Below, in pieces: positions 1-9,659 of a stretch of DNA of 64,000 nucleotides; positions within the stretch are counted from its first letter, which is position 1, and each line of letters opens with the position of its first letter. The notes below the pieces were generated by a model. That model made no database searches and was not told the origin of the DNA. It saw only the letters and a list, made by a program, of their open reading frames with translations. Source of the stretch: Zonotrichia leucophrys gambelii. Lineage: Eukaryota > Chordata > Aves > Passeriformes > Passerellidae. The stretch is from NCBI RefSeq assembly GCF_028769735.1, contig NC_088172.1:67232631-67296630 (forward strand). The letters run 5' to 3'. Both the position numbers and the translations under genes were made by a program.

Positions 1-870
1 ATGTGTTTGGAAAATTTTCAAGCGTGTGTTACTTTTCTTCCTTTCAATAAACCGCCAAGAAAATTTTTTTCAAGTGAAAATTGATGTGTGGTTTTGTTCT
101 GTTTTGTTCTGTTTCATTACTGTGTGTAATGAAAAATGGAGGAAGCCAGATAAGATCTAGTGGAAAAGTTCCAAGTGATGGTTAAGCTTGCACAAATTGT
201 ATGATTATTTGGCGTAGTAAACTATATCATTGTAACATTTCATCCTAAGTGTTTAAGTACCTCGAACAAAGCTTCATGTGAGCTTTTTCACTGTACCTGA
301 GGCAGCTGCTCCCTAGTGGACTCTTCATTAGTGTCAGAAGATGAAAAAGCACTGGCAGATGAGGCATAGCCTGTATTTGCCAGATCCTGTAATTGAGAAT
401 GGATGTTTTTAATAAAGGGTTGTTGGTAGCGATGCACACATCTTTCTTGTCAGAGACAGGTGTTATGAATACCAGGTTCAAAATGATGCTATGTACTGGA
501 ATAAGAGAGTTGCAGTTACCAGGCTTCTTGATTCCTTTCAGTAAAGCTTTGTCATCTAAGCCCACCTCTTAATAGAACCAACAAATATGGGTGCACACAC
601 CAGCTTACACTCCTCCTGGTTCCTCAACTCAGCTCCTGCCTTGTTTTCCTTTCAGGACTTGTCTCAGCCCTTCTGGCCATGTATACCTCATACTGTGCTT
701 TGAAAAACACCATGGAGTTCATCATATAGTCACTGTGAGACAGCCTTTGTTTCATAAGTCAATTTTAAAGTGCTGATTGCCCATTGAAAACATGGGAATG
801 GTTACTGTACTTTCTTCATTGTGTATTTGAATATTCATTCTTTTTTTTCTTTCTCTCCTTCTCACCCCAG
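1..870. other. SFT2D1 intron (partial), with a possible ancient gag-like fragment
   Basis: No upstream SFT2D1 exon was recognised here. On the minus strand, 245-565 is open for 106 codons. Around 395-545 its translation shows a KKPGNC...KKDV...NPLLK spacing that resembles the gag-like proteins of some tyrosine-recombinase retrotransposons (DIRS/Ngaro type). That likeness is from memory and weak. Confidence 0.4.
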
Positions 871-906
871 CTTTGCCTAATATTGACTCTGTGTGCTGTA
901 TTCTGG
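871..906 (+). CDS. SFT2D1: SFT2D1 coding exon (fourth from last), 36 nt
   Basis: This very short exon has a pyrimidine-rich acceptor ending ccccag and a donor TGG|gtaagtg. It encodes LCLILTLCAVFW in phase 0. The final Trp codon pairs with a second Trp opening the next exon, giving the family's WW pair. The exact 5' edge assumes that the AG at 869-870 is the acceptor. Confidence 0.88.
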
Positions 907-3900
907 GTAAGTGAGAATACTTTTTTTTCTAAAAAGCAATCTCAGTTGGTTAGTTTAATAATTGTATTGTAGCTTTAAGATACAGTTCAGGGGTGAAGGA
1001 AAGGTGAACTCGTGTGTGATGTTTTTGTTGTTGGCTGCAGTTGAGCTCAGGTGGAGTGATGAGCCTGCTGGCTGTAAAAGCAAATGCATCCTTCCACCTG
1101 CACATGATGTAGATGAGAATGCAAAATCTAGAGCATTGGGTTCAGTCTGCAAACCTCTAGAATAAAAACTAAGAAAACCAAGCTCAAATACTGTTTTGTT
1201 TCAGTGATGCAGATTTATGTCAGAAAATACCAGAAAGTGTATAGCTGTCTTCAGAAGCCATGGATACAGAATATTAAGCTGGTTAAGATAACAGAAAAAA
1301 ACCAGAAGTGTCTGCAGGCATTTTGTTTGAAAACGAACTGTAGTTGCGTTCCATAGAAGTGAATATCTCACTGGAATGAACTTCCATATTTGCAGAAGAA
1401 CAGTGATGTGAGTGTTAACACTGATGTTGTTAGGTGTTTCCAAAGCTAGAAAAGGTTTACCTAGCATGGTTCTAATGAAGTGATGAATAAAATGAACGGA
1501 GAGTTGTTGGGAAAGAAACAGCAAACTAAGACAAGGAGATTTAGGCATTGTCAGTCAACTCTATTCTTGATTGATCAGTCTGTGCTAATTGTCAGTATAG
1601 ACTGGTGTGGTGCAAAATGAACTAATTTGCAGTATTTGCTTTATTTTTGTTTAGTGGAACAAAAAAGGTTTGGCAATGTTATTCTGCATATTGCAGTTCT
1701 TGGCAATGACCTGGTAAGATTCTTAAAATTCCTTTGAATTTCTTCTCCCTGCCCCTACACCCTCATGATTATAAACCTATATATATATGATTCACATATA
1801 AGTATGCCCAAATGCTAGCCTCAATCTGTTTTTTCTCAGCTAGGTTGTGTAACTCCAGCAAAATCTATATTCAATCGTCTTGCAAAAATGGTAATTTGAA
1901 GTATATTCTGCAATGTGTGAACTTATTTGAAGCCTTATGAAAGGAATACATATGCAAAAAAAAATTGTCCTCCTTTTTCTGCATTGTAGAAGTATACTCT
2001 CCTCTATTTTGAATTCTAACTAGTTTTTTATTTTTGAAATGAAAGAAACTAAAAAACATTTTCATAGAGTGCGTCCTGCCCCAGGAATATACTGGGTAAA
2101 GAGTGGGTGGATGTGAGAGGGTGAATTTAGTGCAGCAGGTGCTGTGATGACCAGGAGCTTGGGGGCTGGGTTTGGCAGTGTGTGAGTGCAGTCAGGTGAA
2201 TGCTTTCCAGCCTTGCAGAAGTTCTGGAAGTTACTGCCTTTTCCACAGAGATACACACTTGGTGTCCTTGTCCCAGGTGAATTTCTTGGTGTCCTTGTCC
2301 CAAATGCTCATTCTAAGGCAGCCCAAGGTGACCACAGACCACAGTTCTTGCTTGAACTTGCCCTGAGTACAGAGTCTGTACTGAATGTGGGTCTGAGGAC
2401 AAGGAACCATTTGTTCAGGACAGGGCCTGCTGGGCATGGTGCTACATAGAGGGAAGGCAGCTAGTTCAGACTGTGCTCTGTGTGTTTGCAGCAGACAGTT
2501 CACATTTGTTAACTGTCCTGGGGTTTGGTCAGGGGGCATCACAACACAACACTGCCTACTTGGAGGCTTGTGAGAAACAAGTTTCAGAGAATAATAGAAT
2601 TGTCAGCTGTCTGAGTGTCACAGTTGTGGAATATTATTCATCCTACAGCATGTATCTGTATTTAGTTACATAAATAATATGATTAGATGTATATTTGCAC
2701 AGTAATTTAGATTGTCTTTTCAACTGGAAGAAGTTGTCTCTCTCATCTTGAGCACCATTTCCACACAAATTTTATATCCCTTTTTGATTTGGCAATAGTA
2801 AATCTGTTTTTTAAGTTCATGTGCAATGGAAGTTATGAACTACATTAAAATAAAGACAAAAACCCAACCAAAGAAAAAGTAAACCACCAAATCCATGTCA
2901 CTGTTTAATTCTTGTCCAAACATGTCCTCTTTTTTCAGGTAAGCATTACATTGAATAAGTCACCTTGTTTAAAATTTTGTTACAACAGTTGCTTTTATTA
3001 ATGCTGGCCTAAAGTGAAATAATTTGGTTCTAGGAGAGAAATGAGCAGTCTGCAAATGTACTTTTCTTCTTTTTTTCAGGTATAGTCTGTCTTATATTCC
3101 TTTTGCAAGGTGAGTCTGCATGATAATTTCCATCTTAACAAAAGTCAGTTACCTTTACGCTGGGGAAAGGCATAACGTATTTTATGTGTGTGTAAAAATA
3201 TAACATATTCCTTTTTCTTTTTCTTTTTTTAGAAAAAACTAAAAGAATAGGCGTAGCTGAACTTAAAAGTCATGCTTAATATAAGCTTTAAATAGAAGTA
3301 CAATACATAGTAATTCTCTTTAATAAATTTCTCTCTAATTTCCACCACTGAAAATGAATTAAGGTGTTATTTAAATAATGTCTCTAATGATTTAAGAATA
3401 CAGTGATGCAATGGTGACTTTCCTGGTACTAAAATTGAAGGTAACCTAGGGATCTGAGATTCTGGTTAAAAGCAAACAAGCAACATAGTGGCAGCTTCTG
3501 TTTCTATTTCTGAATTCCTCCATAATTTTTAAGAGGGGCAAAGGCCCTCCTAAAATAAATGCTTTATTTTCATTTTGGCAAGCTCCTCTCTTTCTTTCTG
3601 GTGTGTACAAAAAGGGCATGAAAGCAGACCAAACACAGTGAAAACACATGCAAGTAATCAAATGTAAGAATCTGTTTTTTCTATGATTCATGTAAAATGC
3701 AGTTTGGTCTTCTTGACAGTGGGTTTTTTTAAAAAATTAAGCACTTCCATATAATTTAATGAGGCTTGCTGTTGTAGAGGTGTGGGGCAAAAGAATACAA
3801 AGTATTGTCTGTCCCTTTCATCTGGTATTTTCCCATAGCATCACCAAAAAAATTCTTTTAAAGTTTTTTAAAGCTTCAGATTTCATCTAGGAAGGATTTT

Positions 3901-5369
3901 TTTAAGACAGTTGTTGTTAATTACAGTGAATAAAATAACTGAGCTCCGGCTTCAAACTGTCATTTTACTATTTCTGACAATTCAGATTAACCCAGACAAA
4001 AGTAGTGTTCTGAATTCTTATAGGTCCAGTGGCCATGAGACAGTCTCAGTAGGTTCATTCCTTTTTTTGTTTTTTTTTTTTTCTTTTTTTATGGCTTTCT
4101 CTGTAGAGGAAGCAAGTTGAGCTTCAGGGCTCTCTGACTTTTTCTTCCCTATCAACAGTACTTCTGAGTTCTGGGCAGAAAAACATTAGGTTATATGCAT
4201 CAGTTAATTTCTTTGGATTTATTTATCTATTAGATTTTATGAGCCAAAGAACTGAATTTTATAGAGACTGCTTTTAGTAATACTGTGATTTCTTTAGGGA
4301 TTACTGAGTTATTTGCTTATGTGGAGTGATATGATAAATTTATTATATAGACTGCCTTTCTTATGGGAACAATGATCTAAACCATGCTAAGTGCCAGAGA
4401 ATAGTATTGTGTCATTTGTTTAAAGTATGCATTTCTCTTGATTTCATGAAATTATCATTCCTTGGTTTAACTCTTTTCATGGTTTTCTCTTCAGAACATT
4501 TTACTTGTTCACGGGTTTGTTGGGGTGGGGGTTGTTGGTTTCTGTTTATTTCTTCCTAAATTAATGCTTGCTCTTCTGTTGGCCTGGCAACAAAAAGCCC
4601 CACCAAACCAAACGAAAACAACAACAATTCAACAAAACCAAAACCCATATAGCTAAGTGACTTTAAAGAGTGATGATAGTATGTTTCTTTATTTTTTTTT
4701 TTGAAACTGACTAGCAACAGAATAAAAATTCCACTCCTTATTAAGTTGGTTACTTTTCTGGGAAAAGGAAAAATAATGGAGACTAAAGGGAATGATCTGA
4801 CTGTAACAGTCAAAAACCAGTTTATTGTTGATTGAAAAAATGGAACCCTCCAGAACTTCCCAACCTTAAGGCTGAACCAACTCTCTCCATCCTGCACTGC
4901 ATAATTCCAGCCCTTCAGGCTGTGCTTTATTTGCTGCACTGTGACGGTCCAGCCCCGCTGTGGCTTGCAGCCCTGGCAGCTGTGCCCTGCTGGGGACTGG
5001 GCGCTCCTCAGCAGAGCCCTTGCTGGCAACCTTTGTGAAATCGGGCTCTGCCCTTTGCTCAGCCTCCCAGAGAGCTGCAGAGCACCTCCCAGCACTGTGC
5101 TGCATTTCAGCATGGCCTGCAGTGCAAACAGCACAGAAGCCCTGGCACCGACCTGGCCTGAGCCTGGCCTTTAGCTGGGGTGGTGGAGTCACTCACACAC
5201 AGATCCTGCATTTGATCAGCTCTTGATATGTCTTTAGCTTTTGCCATATTGTAATTTTAAATAGGTAATGGTTTAGATGTTTATAAGCAAAATAACAAAT
5301 CCTGACTGACTTTTTTTTCTTTTTTAAAGGGATGCTGTGATTAAATGCTTCTCATCCTGTCTAGGGTAA
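871..5369 (+). CDS. SFT2D1: SFT2D1, last four coding exons (5' part lies before the window)
   Basis: SFT2 domain-containing 1 is a roughly 160-residue, four-pass membrane protein related to yeast Sft2p, which acts in vesicle traffic to and within the Golgi. The CDS joins 871-906, 1655-1713, 3080-3109 and 5330-5369. All junctions are GT-AG and the frame is continuous. Together they encode 54 residues, the C-terminal third of the usual length. Recognisable pieces, from memory of the human protein, are LTLCAVFW, then WNKKGLAMLFCILQFL, then YSLSYIPFAR, then DAVIKCFSSCLG and stop. The hydrophobic runs fit the last two membrane segments, and the short tail faces a membrane boundary rich in Cys. The earlier exons, including the start, were not found in bases 1-870 and should lie upstream. 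PRR18 follows 3 kb downstream in the same orientation, as in human. Paralogues SFT2D2 and SFT2D3 are less likely given this tail and this neighbour. Confidence 0.93.
907..1654 (+). other. SFT2D1: SFT2D1 intron
   Basis: This GT-AG intron lies between the 36-nt and 59-nt exons. It holds no recognised repeat or RNA gene. Confidence 0.8.
1655..1713 (+). CDS. SFT2D1: SFT2D1 coding exon (third from last), 59 nt
   Basis: The acceptor ends tgtttag and the donor is CTG|gtaaga. The exon encodes WNKKGLAMLFCILQFLAMT plus two bases of a Trp codon that is completed by the next exon. This is a hydrophobic segment preceded by a basic loop, as in the family's last transmembrane hairpin. Confidence 0.92.
1714..3079 (+). 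other. SFT2D1: SFT2D1 intron with a small direct repeat
   Basis: This is a GT-AG intron. It contains an 18-base direct repeat, CTTGGTGTCCTTGTCCCA, at 2258-2275 and 2285-2302. The surrounding stretch from 2065 to 2550 has higher GC than the rest. Nothing coding was recognised. Confidence 0.75.
3080..3109 (+). CDS. SFT2D1: SFT2D1 coding exon (second from last), 30 nt
   Basis: A strong T-rich tract ending tttcag precedes the exon and AAG|gtgagt follows it. It completes the split Trp codon and encodes YSLSYIPFA plus two bases of an Arg codon. It is too short to find by ORF length and is recognised by phase and family sequence. Confidence 0.92.
3110..5329 (+). other. SFT2D1: Last SFT2D1 intron
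   Basis: This GT-AG intron is mostly AT-rich, with T-runs near 4060-4090. A GC-richer island at about 4890-5180 contains open frames on both strands with no recognised domain. It may be an unrecognised old repeat. Confidence 0.75.
5330..5369 (+). CDS. SFT2D1: SFT2D1 terminal coding exon with stop
   Basis: The acceptor is a T-rich tract ending taaag. The first G completes the Arg codon, then DAVIKCFSSCLG and a TAA at 5367-5369 follow. The human tail, as I recall it, is DAVIKCCSSLLS, so only the last few residues differ. Confidence 0.93.
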
Positions 5370-6035
5370 ATTAAAACCAGGAACCACTGTCTGCTTTAAA
5401 AGGCAACTTTTTTCCTCTGTAAATTTTACTCAAAAAACTCTACTTTGCCGCTTCTGAAATACCCAGTAGCAGTTTTTTTCCTTGCCTTTTGCACTTGGGA
5501 GATTAAATAATTTTTACTAGAAACAGTTTTTTAAATAAATTTGGAGAATTATTTGTGTTTACCCTGAAACTTCCAGGCTTTTTTCTGACAAGAAAGTACA
5601 TTTAAATACTTCATACAGAGTGGTCTTAACACTACTTTGTATCCAGTAACAGTTTATTCCCGAGTGGAGGCAAGTCACTAAGGCCTGGGTAGTGTGCATA
5701 AAGGTTTCATTTATAGTTCTGTCTAAAACTTGCAATGTGCCATTTATGTTTGTATATTATCCATTGTATGCTTTTCCAAAGACAGAGTTTTATAAACATT
5801 GTAAAGATTTGGAAGATTTGTAATTAACTGCTCCTTTGAAATGTCTATACATGTGCCTTATGGAAAAAACTTACTGAGAATGTGAAAGGAATGTTTAAAA
5901 CCTGTTGGATTTTATTAAAAAAGTTGTATTTTAAATGTTTTTTTTTTTAATTTCATACCTAAATACTTTTTACTACAAGAACTTATGACTAATGTATAAA
6001 TGGGACTTGTGAAATAAATTCATTTTTAAAGTGCC
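5370..6035 (+). other. SFT2D1: SFT2D1 3' untranslated region
   Basis: This AT-rich stretch after the stop has no open frame. It ends near a canonical AATAAA at 6013-6018 in a T/A-rich setting. A second AATAAA at 6095-6100 could give a slightly longer mRNA. The exact cleavage site is inferred, not seen. Confidence 0.7.
6013..6018 (+). terminator. SFT2D1: Poly(A) signal AATAAA of SFT2D1
   Basis: This canonical hexamer lies about 645 nt after the stop codon and is the first strong one on this strand downstream of the terminal exon. An alternative copy lies at 6095-6100. Confidence 0.65.
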
Positions 6036-7656
6036 TTATACATTATTATTTAGGAATCAGCTATAGAGGGCTGAAAATTTCAGCATTACTCTTGAATAAA
6101 AATGAAAATATAAATGTTTGTATATGACTATATCTAAATTTGTTTGATAGATTTTCAGAAGTGACCTTAAAGCTTCTTTTAGTATTTAGACAGACTGTTC
6201 ATTCTGACTTAATCTGGTAATAGATTGAAGTACTGTAACACTTTGCCTGGCTTCAGTAAGAGATTCTCATTTCTGATTTTTTCAGCTACGAACTCTCCAG
6301 TTATTCTGGAGCAAAGTTAAATCTTTAATGTTTGGTTGATATTATATTGCAGGAGGTTGTTTTTTGCACAGGATGGATATGCTTATATATGTGTGTTCAA
6401 AACTGAATTGGTTTGGATTTTTTCTTCTGTTCATCCACAAATCTAGAAGAAGGAATTGCTTTGAAAAGATGTGATCTGCAGTGTCAGGAAGGAGAAAACC
6501 TCAGTGTTTTTAGTATTCAAAGTTCAGGCTAAAGAGACAAATTGAGGTACAGTATGTTCCTGTTGAGTATCAGTGCATGTTGCAAAACATAGCTACAACA
6601 GCTACAAGCTGTGTACAGGGTGATTGCATTACTTTGCAGCTAGACTTCCAACTGAGCCACGCCCTTTAAACTGGTTAGTGACAATAAATTGCTAGGGAGG
6701 CATCGTCCCTGCTGGTGATAGCCAGGGGCAGGTAGTCCTGGCCTCACAGCAGGGCTTGCTAGAGCTGTGTGATGTAGGGACAGCTATTCCAACTCTGCCC
6801 ACGGCCCTTGGGTGAATTTTTGGCTCCGTTTAGTTTTCAGCTTGCATTGAAGAGGAAGCAGGATGTGCGTGGGCAGTGATGGACATCATCCTGGAAGTGA
6901 CTGCCCCTTCCCCAGTCGCTGCTGCTGACCTCAGCTGACTGGAAAGATCCCGTCCCATCCTGTCCCATCCCGTCTCTTGTGCTAGGCTTTCATTTGCTCC
7001 AGACCTGGTTTTGCCCATCACCCACCAGTTCTGGTGGTACACAATCACTTTCACTGTAGTCTTTAATTAGAGTTACATTGGTTATTCAAAATTTATTTAT
7101 TTATTTATCCACTGTGGTAAATGATGAGGTTGCCATTCATCTGTTAATATTTAGATCAGCAGGAGAGAGTGGGTTCAAGAACCAAAATCTCCATGTACTG
7201 GTATGCTTCCACATGCACTTTGTTCTGTTAGTTACATCATGTGCCTTCCTTGGTTTTTTTTCTCTCCTGAACATTTAAGGGTTTACTTCCTCCATCTGCA
7301 TACAGAGCACACTCTCTGTGTTGGTTTGCCTGTATCTTTTGCTCCTTCACATCCTGTCTTTGTTTACTGTGTATGAGTATTCCAAGAGCTCACAGTTGGG
7401 GAATCTTCACAGTATAGTAATAACCATTATGATAGTGTGGAAGCATAGGTGTGAAGATCTGTCCCTGTGGATTGCATACATGCCCCCCTTTTTTTGATAA
7501 ACTTTTGCTACCCTAATTCAAACAATGCTTTGAAATAAATGTTGTAGAAATTATATGCCATGACTTCTAAGGCTAAATTTTGGAGTGGTGGTAATCATCT
7601 TGGATCCATAGGAAATGTTTGTTTACTTATTACTGCACCATGAAACTTCTCCAAAC
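6036..7656. other. Intergenic DNA between SFT2D1 and PRR18
   Basis: This is AT-rich intergenic sequence with no recognised gene. At about 6949-6976 there is a short run of CCCATCCTGT-like decamers. Nothing else is supported. Confidence 0.6.
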
Positions 7657-7764
7657 CTCTGTTGGACAGCAACTTCCTATCTTTTCAAAAGATAGGAAGT
7701 TGCTGTCTTGGATATCACAAAAACCCAAACCAAACCCCAAACAAACAACAAACCTCCAACAGAG
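7657..7764. repeat. Long near-perfect inverted repeat, right arm interrupted
   Basis: Bases 7665-7685 (from GACAGCAAC to ATCTTTT) are the exact reverse complement of 7687-7707, with one base between them. The outer left sequence CTCTGTTGGA (7657-7666) is matched by TCCAACAGAG at 7755-7764. The right arm therefore reads as a full inverted copy split by about 48 A/C-rich bases (7708-7755). A perfect 21-bp stem with a one-base loop is rare by chance. It may come from a template-switch event, a fold-back element or an assembly artefact. Confidence 0.85.
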
Positions 7765-8059
7765 AGATGAGCATTAGCTCTGTGACAGAAGGCGTTGACG
7801 CTAGAAGGATCTCTGGACTGTACTCTTCATACCAAACCAGGCAGCGCTTGTCCACTAAGTCCGAGGCAGCCAGCCCTAGGTCTGAGTGTGTCTGTCTCTT
7901 GGCCTGTCTGCCTGCCCTTATTCGTAATACTTCAAGTAATCAAGGAAAACAAAGTATCATTCTTGGGTTTAAGACGGCAAGAGAATTTAACGTGATTTTA
8001 AAATACTGCTTTTTCATGTTTGGACGCTTGAGGACTTGGGGAGAAATTTAGAGCCTTTT

Positions 8060-9480
8060 TGCCCTCGGGGCGTGAGCCCTGCCATCCACTTCTTTATTTC
8101 GGCTCTGCTGTAGAGCGGGCGGGAGAGGACTGGGAAAAGGCGCCGGAGTAGCGCCGCACGGAGCCCGACCAGTGCGGCTCGTTCGGGAGCGCGGCCAGTG
8201 CCGGCACGACCACCGTCCCCGCCCGCACGCCCACCCCGCGCTGGGGAAGGGTGTTCCCGGGGCGGGCGAAGGGCGGGAAGGGGGACGGGTTATCGAGAGG
8301 GAAAATCGGCGGCTGTCGGCGCAGAGCGAGCTCGCATTCCGCGCCGGCAGCTCGGGCTCCTCGTCCGCCCGTGGCCATGGGGCTGCAGCCCCGGCGCGCC
8401 GCGGGGCCCTGCCCGCCCGCGGGAAGGAGCGCCGCCCTGCCCGGAGCGCGCTCCGCTCCTCCCTGGGCCCGCAGCGACGAGCCGGAGGGAACTCCCGGGC
8501 GGCCCGCCGCGCTGCCGCCCCTGCTGCCGGCCATCCTGCCGACCCCCTCCGCTTCCCCCGCTGCCGCCCGGGCGCAGCCCAAGAAGCCGCCGGCGGCCGC
8601 CTCGGCCCCCAAGAAAGCAGCACCTCGGCCCGCAGAGGAGAAGGCGGCGAGGAAAGCGCGGGGGGCGCCCCCGGAGCGGCCGGGCCCCCTTTCCAGCTCC
8701 TGGCCCTGCTCCTCCCTGCAGCGGCCGCCTCCGCGGAGACCGCCGGCCGAGCGGGCGGCGCGGCCCCAGCCCACCCCGCCGCAGCCGCGGGGCCGCCCGG
8801 GGGCGCCGGGGGCGGGCAGCCGCTCCTGCGAGAGCCTCGGCGGGGCGCCGGGCGAGGCGGCGGGGCGCTTCTCGCTGAGCCTGCCCCCGGAGGCCATCCG
8901 GGTGCTGCAGCGCCGCAGCCTGGAGCGGCAGCGGGGGCAGCCCGCACCCTCTCCCGCCGGCAGAGCCGCCCCGGCCCGGCGCGGCGACCTGCGCGCTCTG
9001 CTGAAGGTTTCGCTGCTCAACGACCGGCACCGCTACGACGACGAGGAGTACGAGGAGGAGGAGGCGGGGGCCGCGGCGGACGAGGGGCTGGTGCGGAAAT
9101 GCACGGAGTGGCTGCGCGGCGTGGAGAGCGCGGCCGGGCGCGACCACCCTGAGCGGCTGGAGACGCTGCCGCACCTGGGCACCCTCTGAGCCCCGCCGGG
9201 ACCGGGGAGCGGCGCGGCCGGCGGGGGCCGCCCGAGCGGTCGGACCGGGGGGAGCTGGGGCCGCCATCCGCGATGTCGTGTTCCGTGTTGTGTTGTCGGC
9301 GCCCTGGCAGCGCGGGCGGGTGGCGGCAGGGGCCGAGCAGCGGAGCCCCTGGCCCGGAGCCGATCCTCGGGGCGCCGCCGCCGCCGGGGCGAGGGACAAA
9401 GGAGCGGCGCCGGCCCCCGCCCGCCGGTGCCCGGGTGCTGGGAGGGAGGGCACCGGCTGTGGCCGTCCTGCCTCCACCCT
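8060..9480. promoter_or_regulatory. PRR18: PRR18 CpG island
   Basis: GC and CpG content rise sharply at about 8060 and fall again at about 9480, spanning the presumed promoter, 5' leader and whole PRR18 CDS. GC-box-like motifs occur at about 8116 (gagcgggcggg), 8219 (ccccgccc), 8259 (ggggcgggcg) and 8272. No TATA box is obvious, which fits a CpG-island promoter. The start site itself cannot be read from the sequence. Confidence 0.8.
8377..9189 (+). CDS. PRR18: PRR18, proline-rich protein 18 (270 aa, single coding exon)
   Basis: PRR18 is a conserved vertebrate protein of unknown molecular function. The start is ATG 8377, in the strong context gtggccATGg. The frame stays open back to about 8251, but no ATG occurs in any frame from 8101 to 8376. 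Residues 1-150 are low-complexity Pro/Ala/Arg and probably disordered, with a conserved-looking PLSSSWP near 104-110 followed by [30 protein letters not shown] lies at 164-183, a likely helix. The C-terminal signature follows: [20 protein letters not shown] (209-228), an acidic patch, then [18 protein letters not shown] (235-252), ending HLGTL. As I recall, these blocks match mammalian PRR18 closely while the linkers differ. Human PRR18 is about 295 aa, so this copy is slightly shorter. It lies 3 kb after SFT2D1 in the same orientation, as in human. Confidence 0.95.
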   Translation: MGLQPRRAAGPCPPAGRSAALPGARSAPPWARSDEPEGTPGRPAALPPLLPAILPTPSASPAAARAQPKKPPAAASAPKKAAPRPAEEKAARKARGAPPERPGPLSSSWPCSSLQRPPPRRPPAERAARPQPTPPQPRGRPGAPGAGSRSCESLGGAPGEAAGRFSLSLPPEAIRVLQRRSLERQRGQPAPSPAGRAAPARRGDLRALLKVSLLNDRHRYDDEEYEEEEAGAAADEGLVRKCTEWLRGVESAAGRDHPERLETLPHLGTL

Positions 9481-9595
9481 CGCGGGTTTTTTAAAGATTT
9501 CTGACTACTTTATAAAATGTGCGTAATGGTTTTGTATATTTGTACATAAAAGTTCATTTTTATTTATTTGAATAAAGGACTCTTGTGTTGCGGTA
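9190..9595 (+). other. PRR18: PRR18 3' untranslated region
   Basis: The first 290 bases remain CpG-rich. After about 9487 the sequence turns abruptly AT-rich (tttttatttattt) and reaches AATAAA at 9571. This gives a compact mRNA of about 1.4-1.5 kb, if transcription starts near 8.1-8.2 kb. The cleavage position is inferred. Confidence 0.7.
9571..9576 (+). terminator. PRR18: Poly(A) signal AATAAA of PRR18
   Basis: This canonical hexamer lies in an AT-rich pocket and is followed by a GT-rich stretch (cttgtgttgcggt) at 9581-9593. That is the expected layout of a cleavage site plus downstream element. Confidence 0.8.
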
Positions 9596-9659
9596 GCCTT
9601 CGCGCCTTGGTGGCTTGGCGTTGGGCTGCCCCAGCCTGGCGGTATCCGCTGTCTCGGTG

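Noticed and set aside
591..776. Possible upstream SFT2D1 exon after the cctttcag acceptor-like site near 656
   Set aside because: The translation in all frames does not match the SFT2D1 segment expected before LTLCAVFW, and no donor keeps the right phase.
4890..5180. GC-richer intronic stretch with long frames on both strands (up to 192 codons on minus)
   Set aside because: No recognised domain, no splice layout independent of SFT2D1, and the minus frame runs into simple A/T sequence. It is probably non-coding.
8251..8376. N-terminal extension of the PRR18 frame upstream of ATG 8377
   Set aside because: The frame is open but contains no ATG. The first possible start, GTG, is not expected in a vertebrate mRNA, whereas 8377 has a strong initiation context.
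8290..9477. Antisense open frame of 395 codons over PRR18, and others on both strands at 8048-9152
   Set aside because: These are shadows of the GC-rich PRR18 locus. Stop codons are rare in such DNA, the products are Arg/Ala/Gly/Pro low-complexity, and only the + frame from 8377 carries conserved PRR18 blocks.
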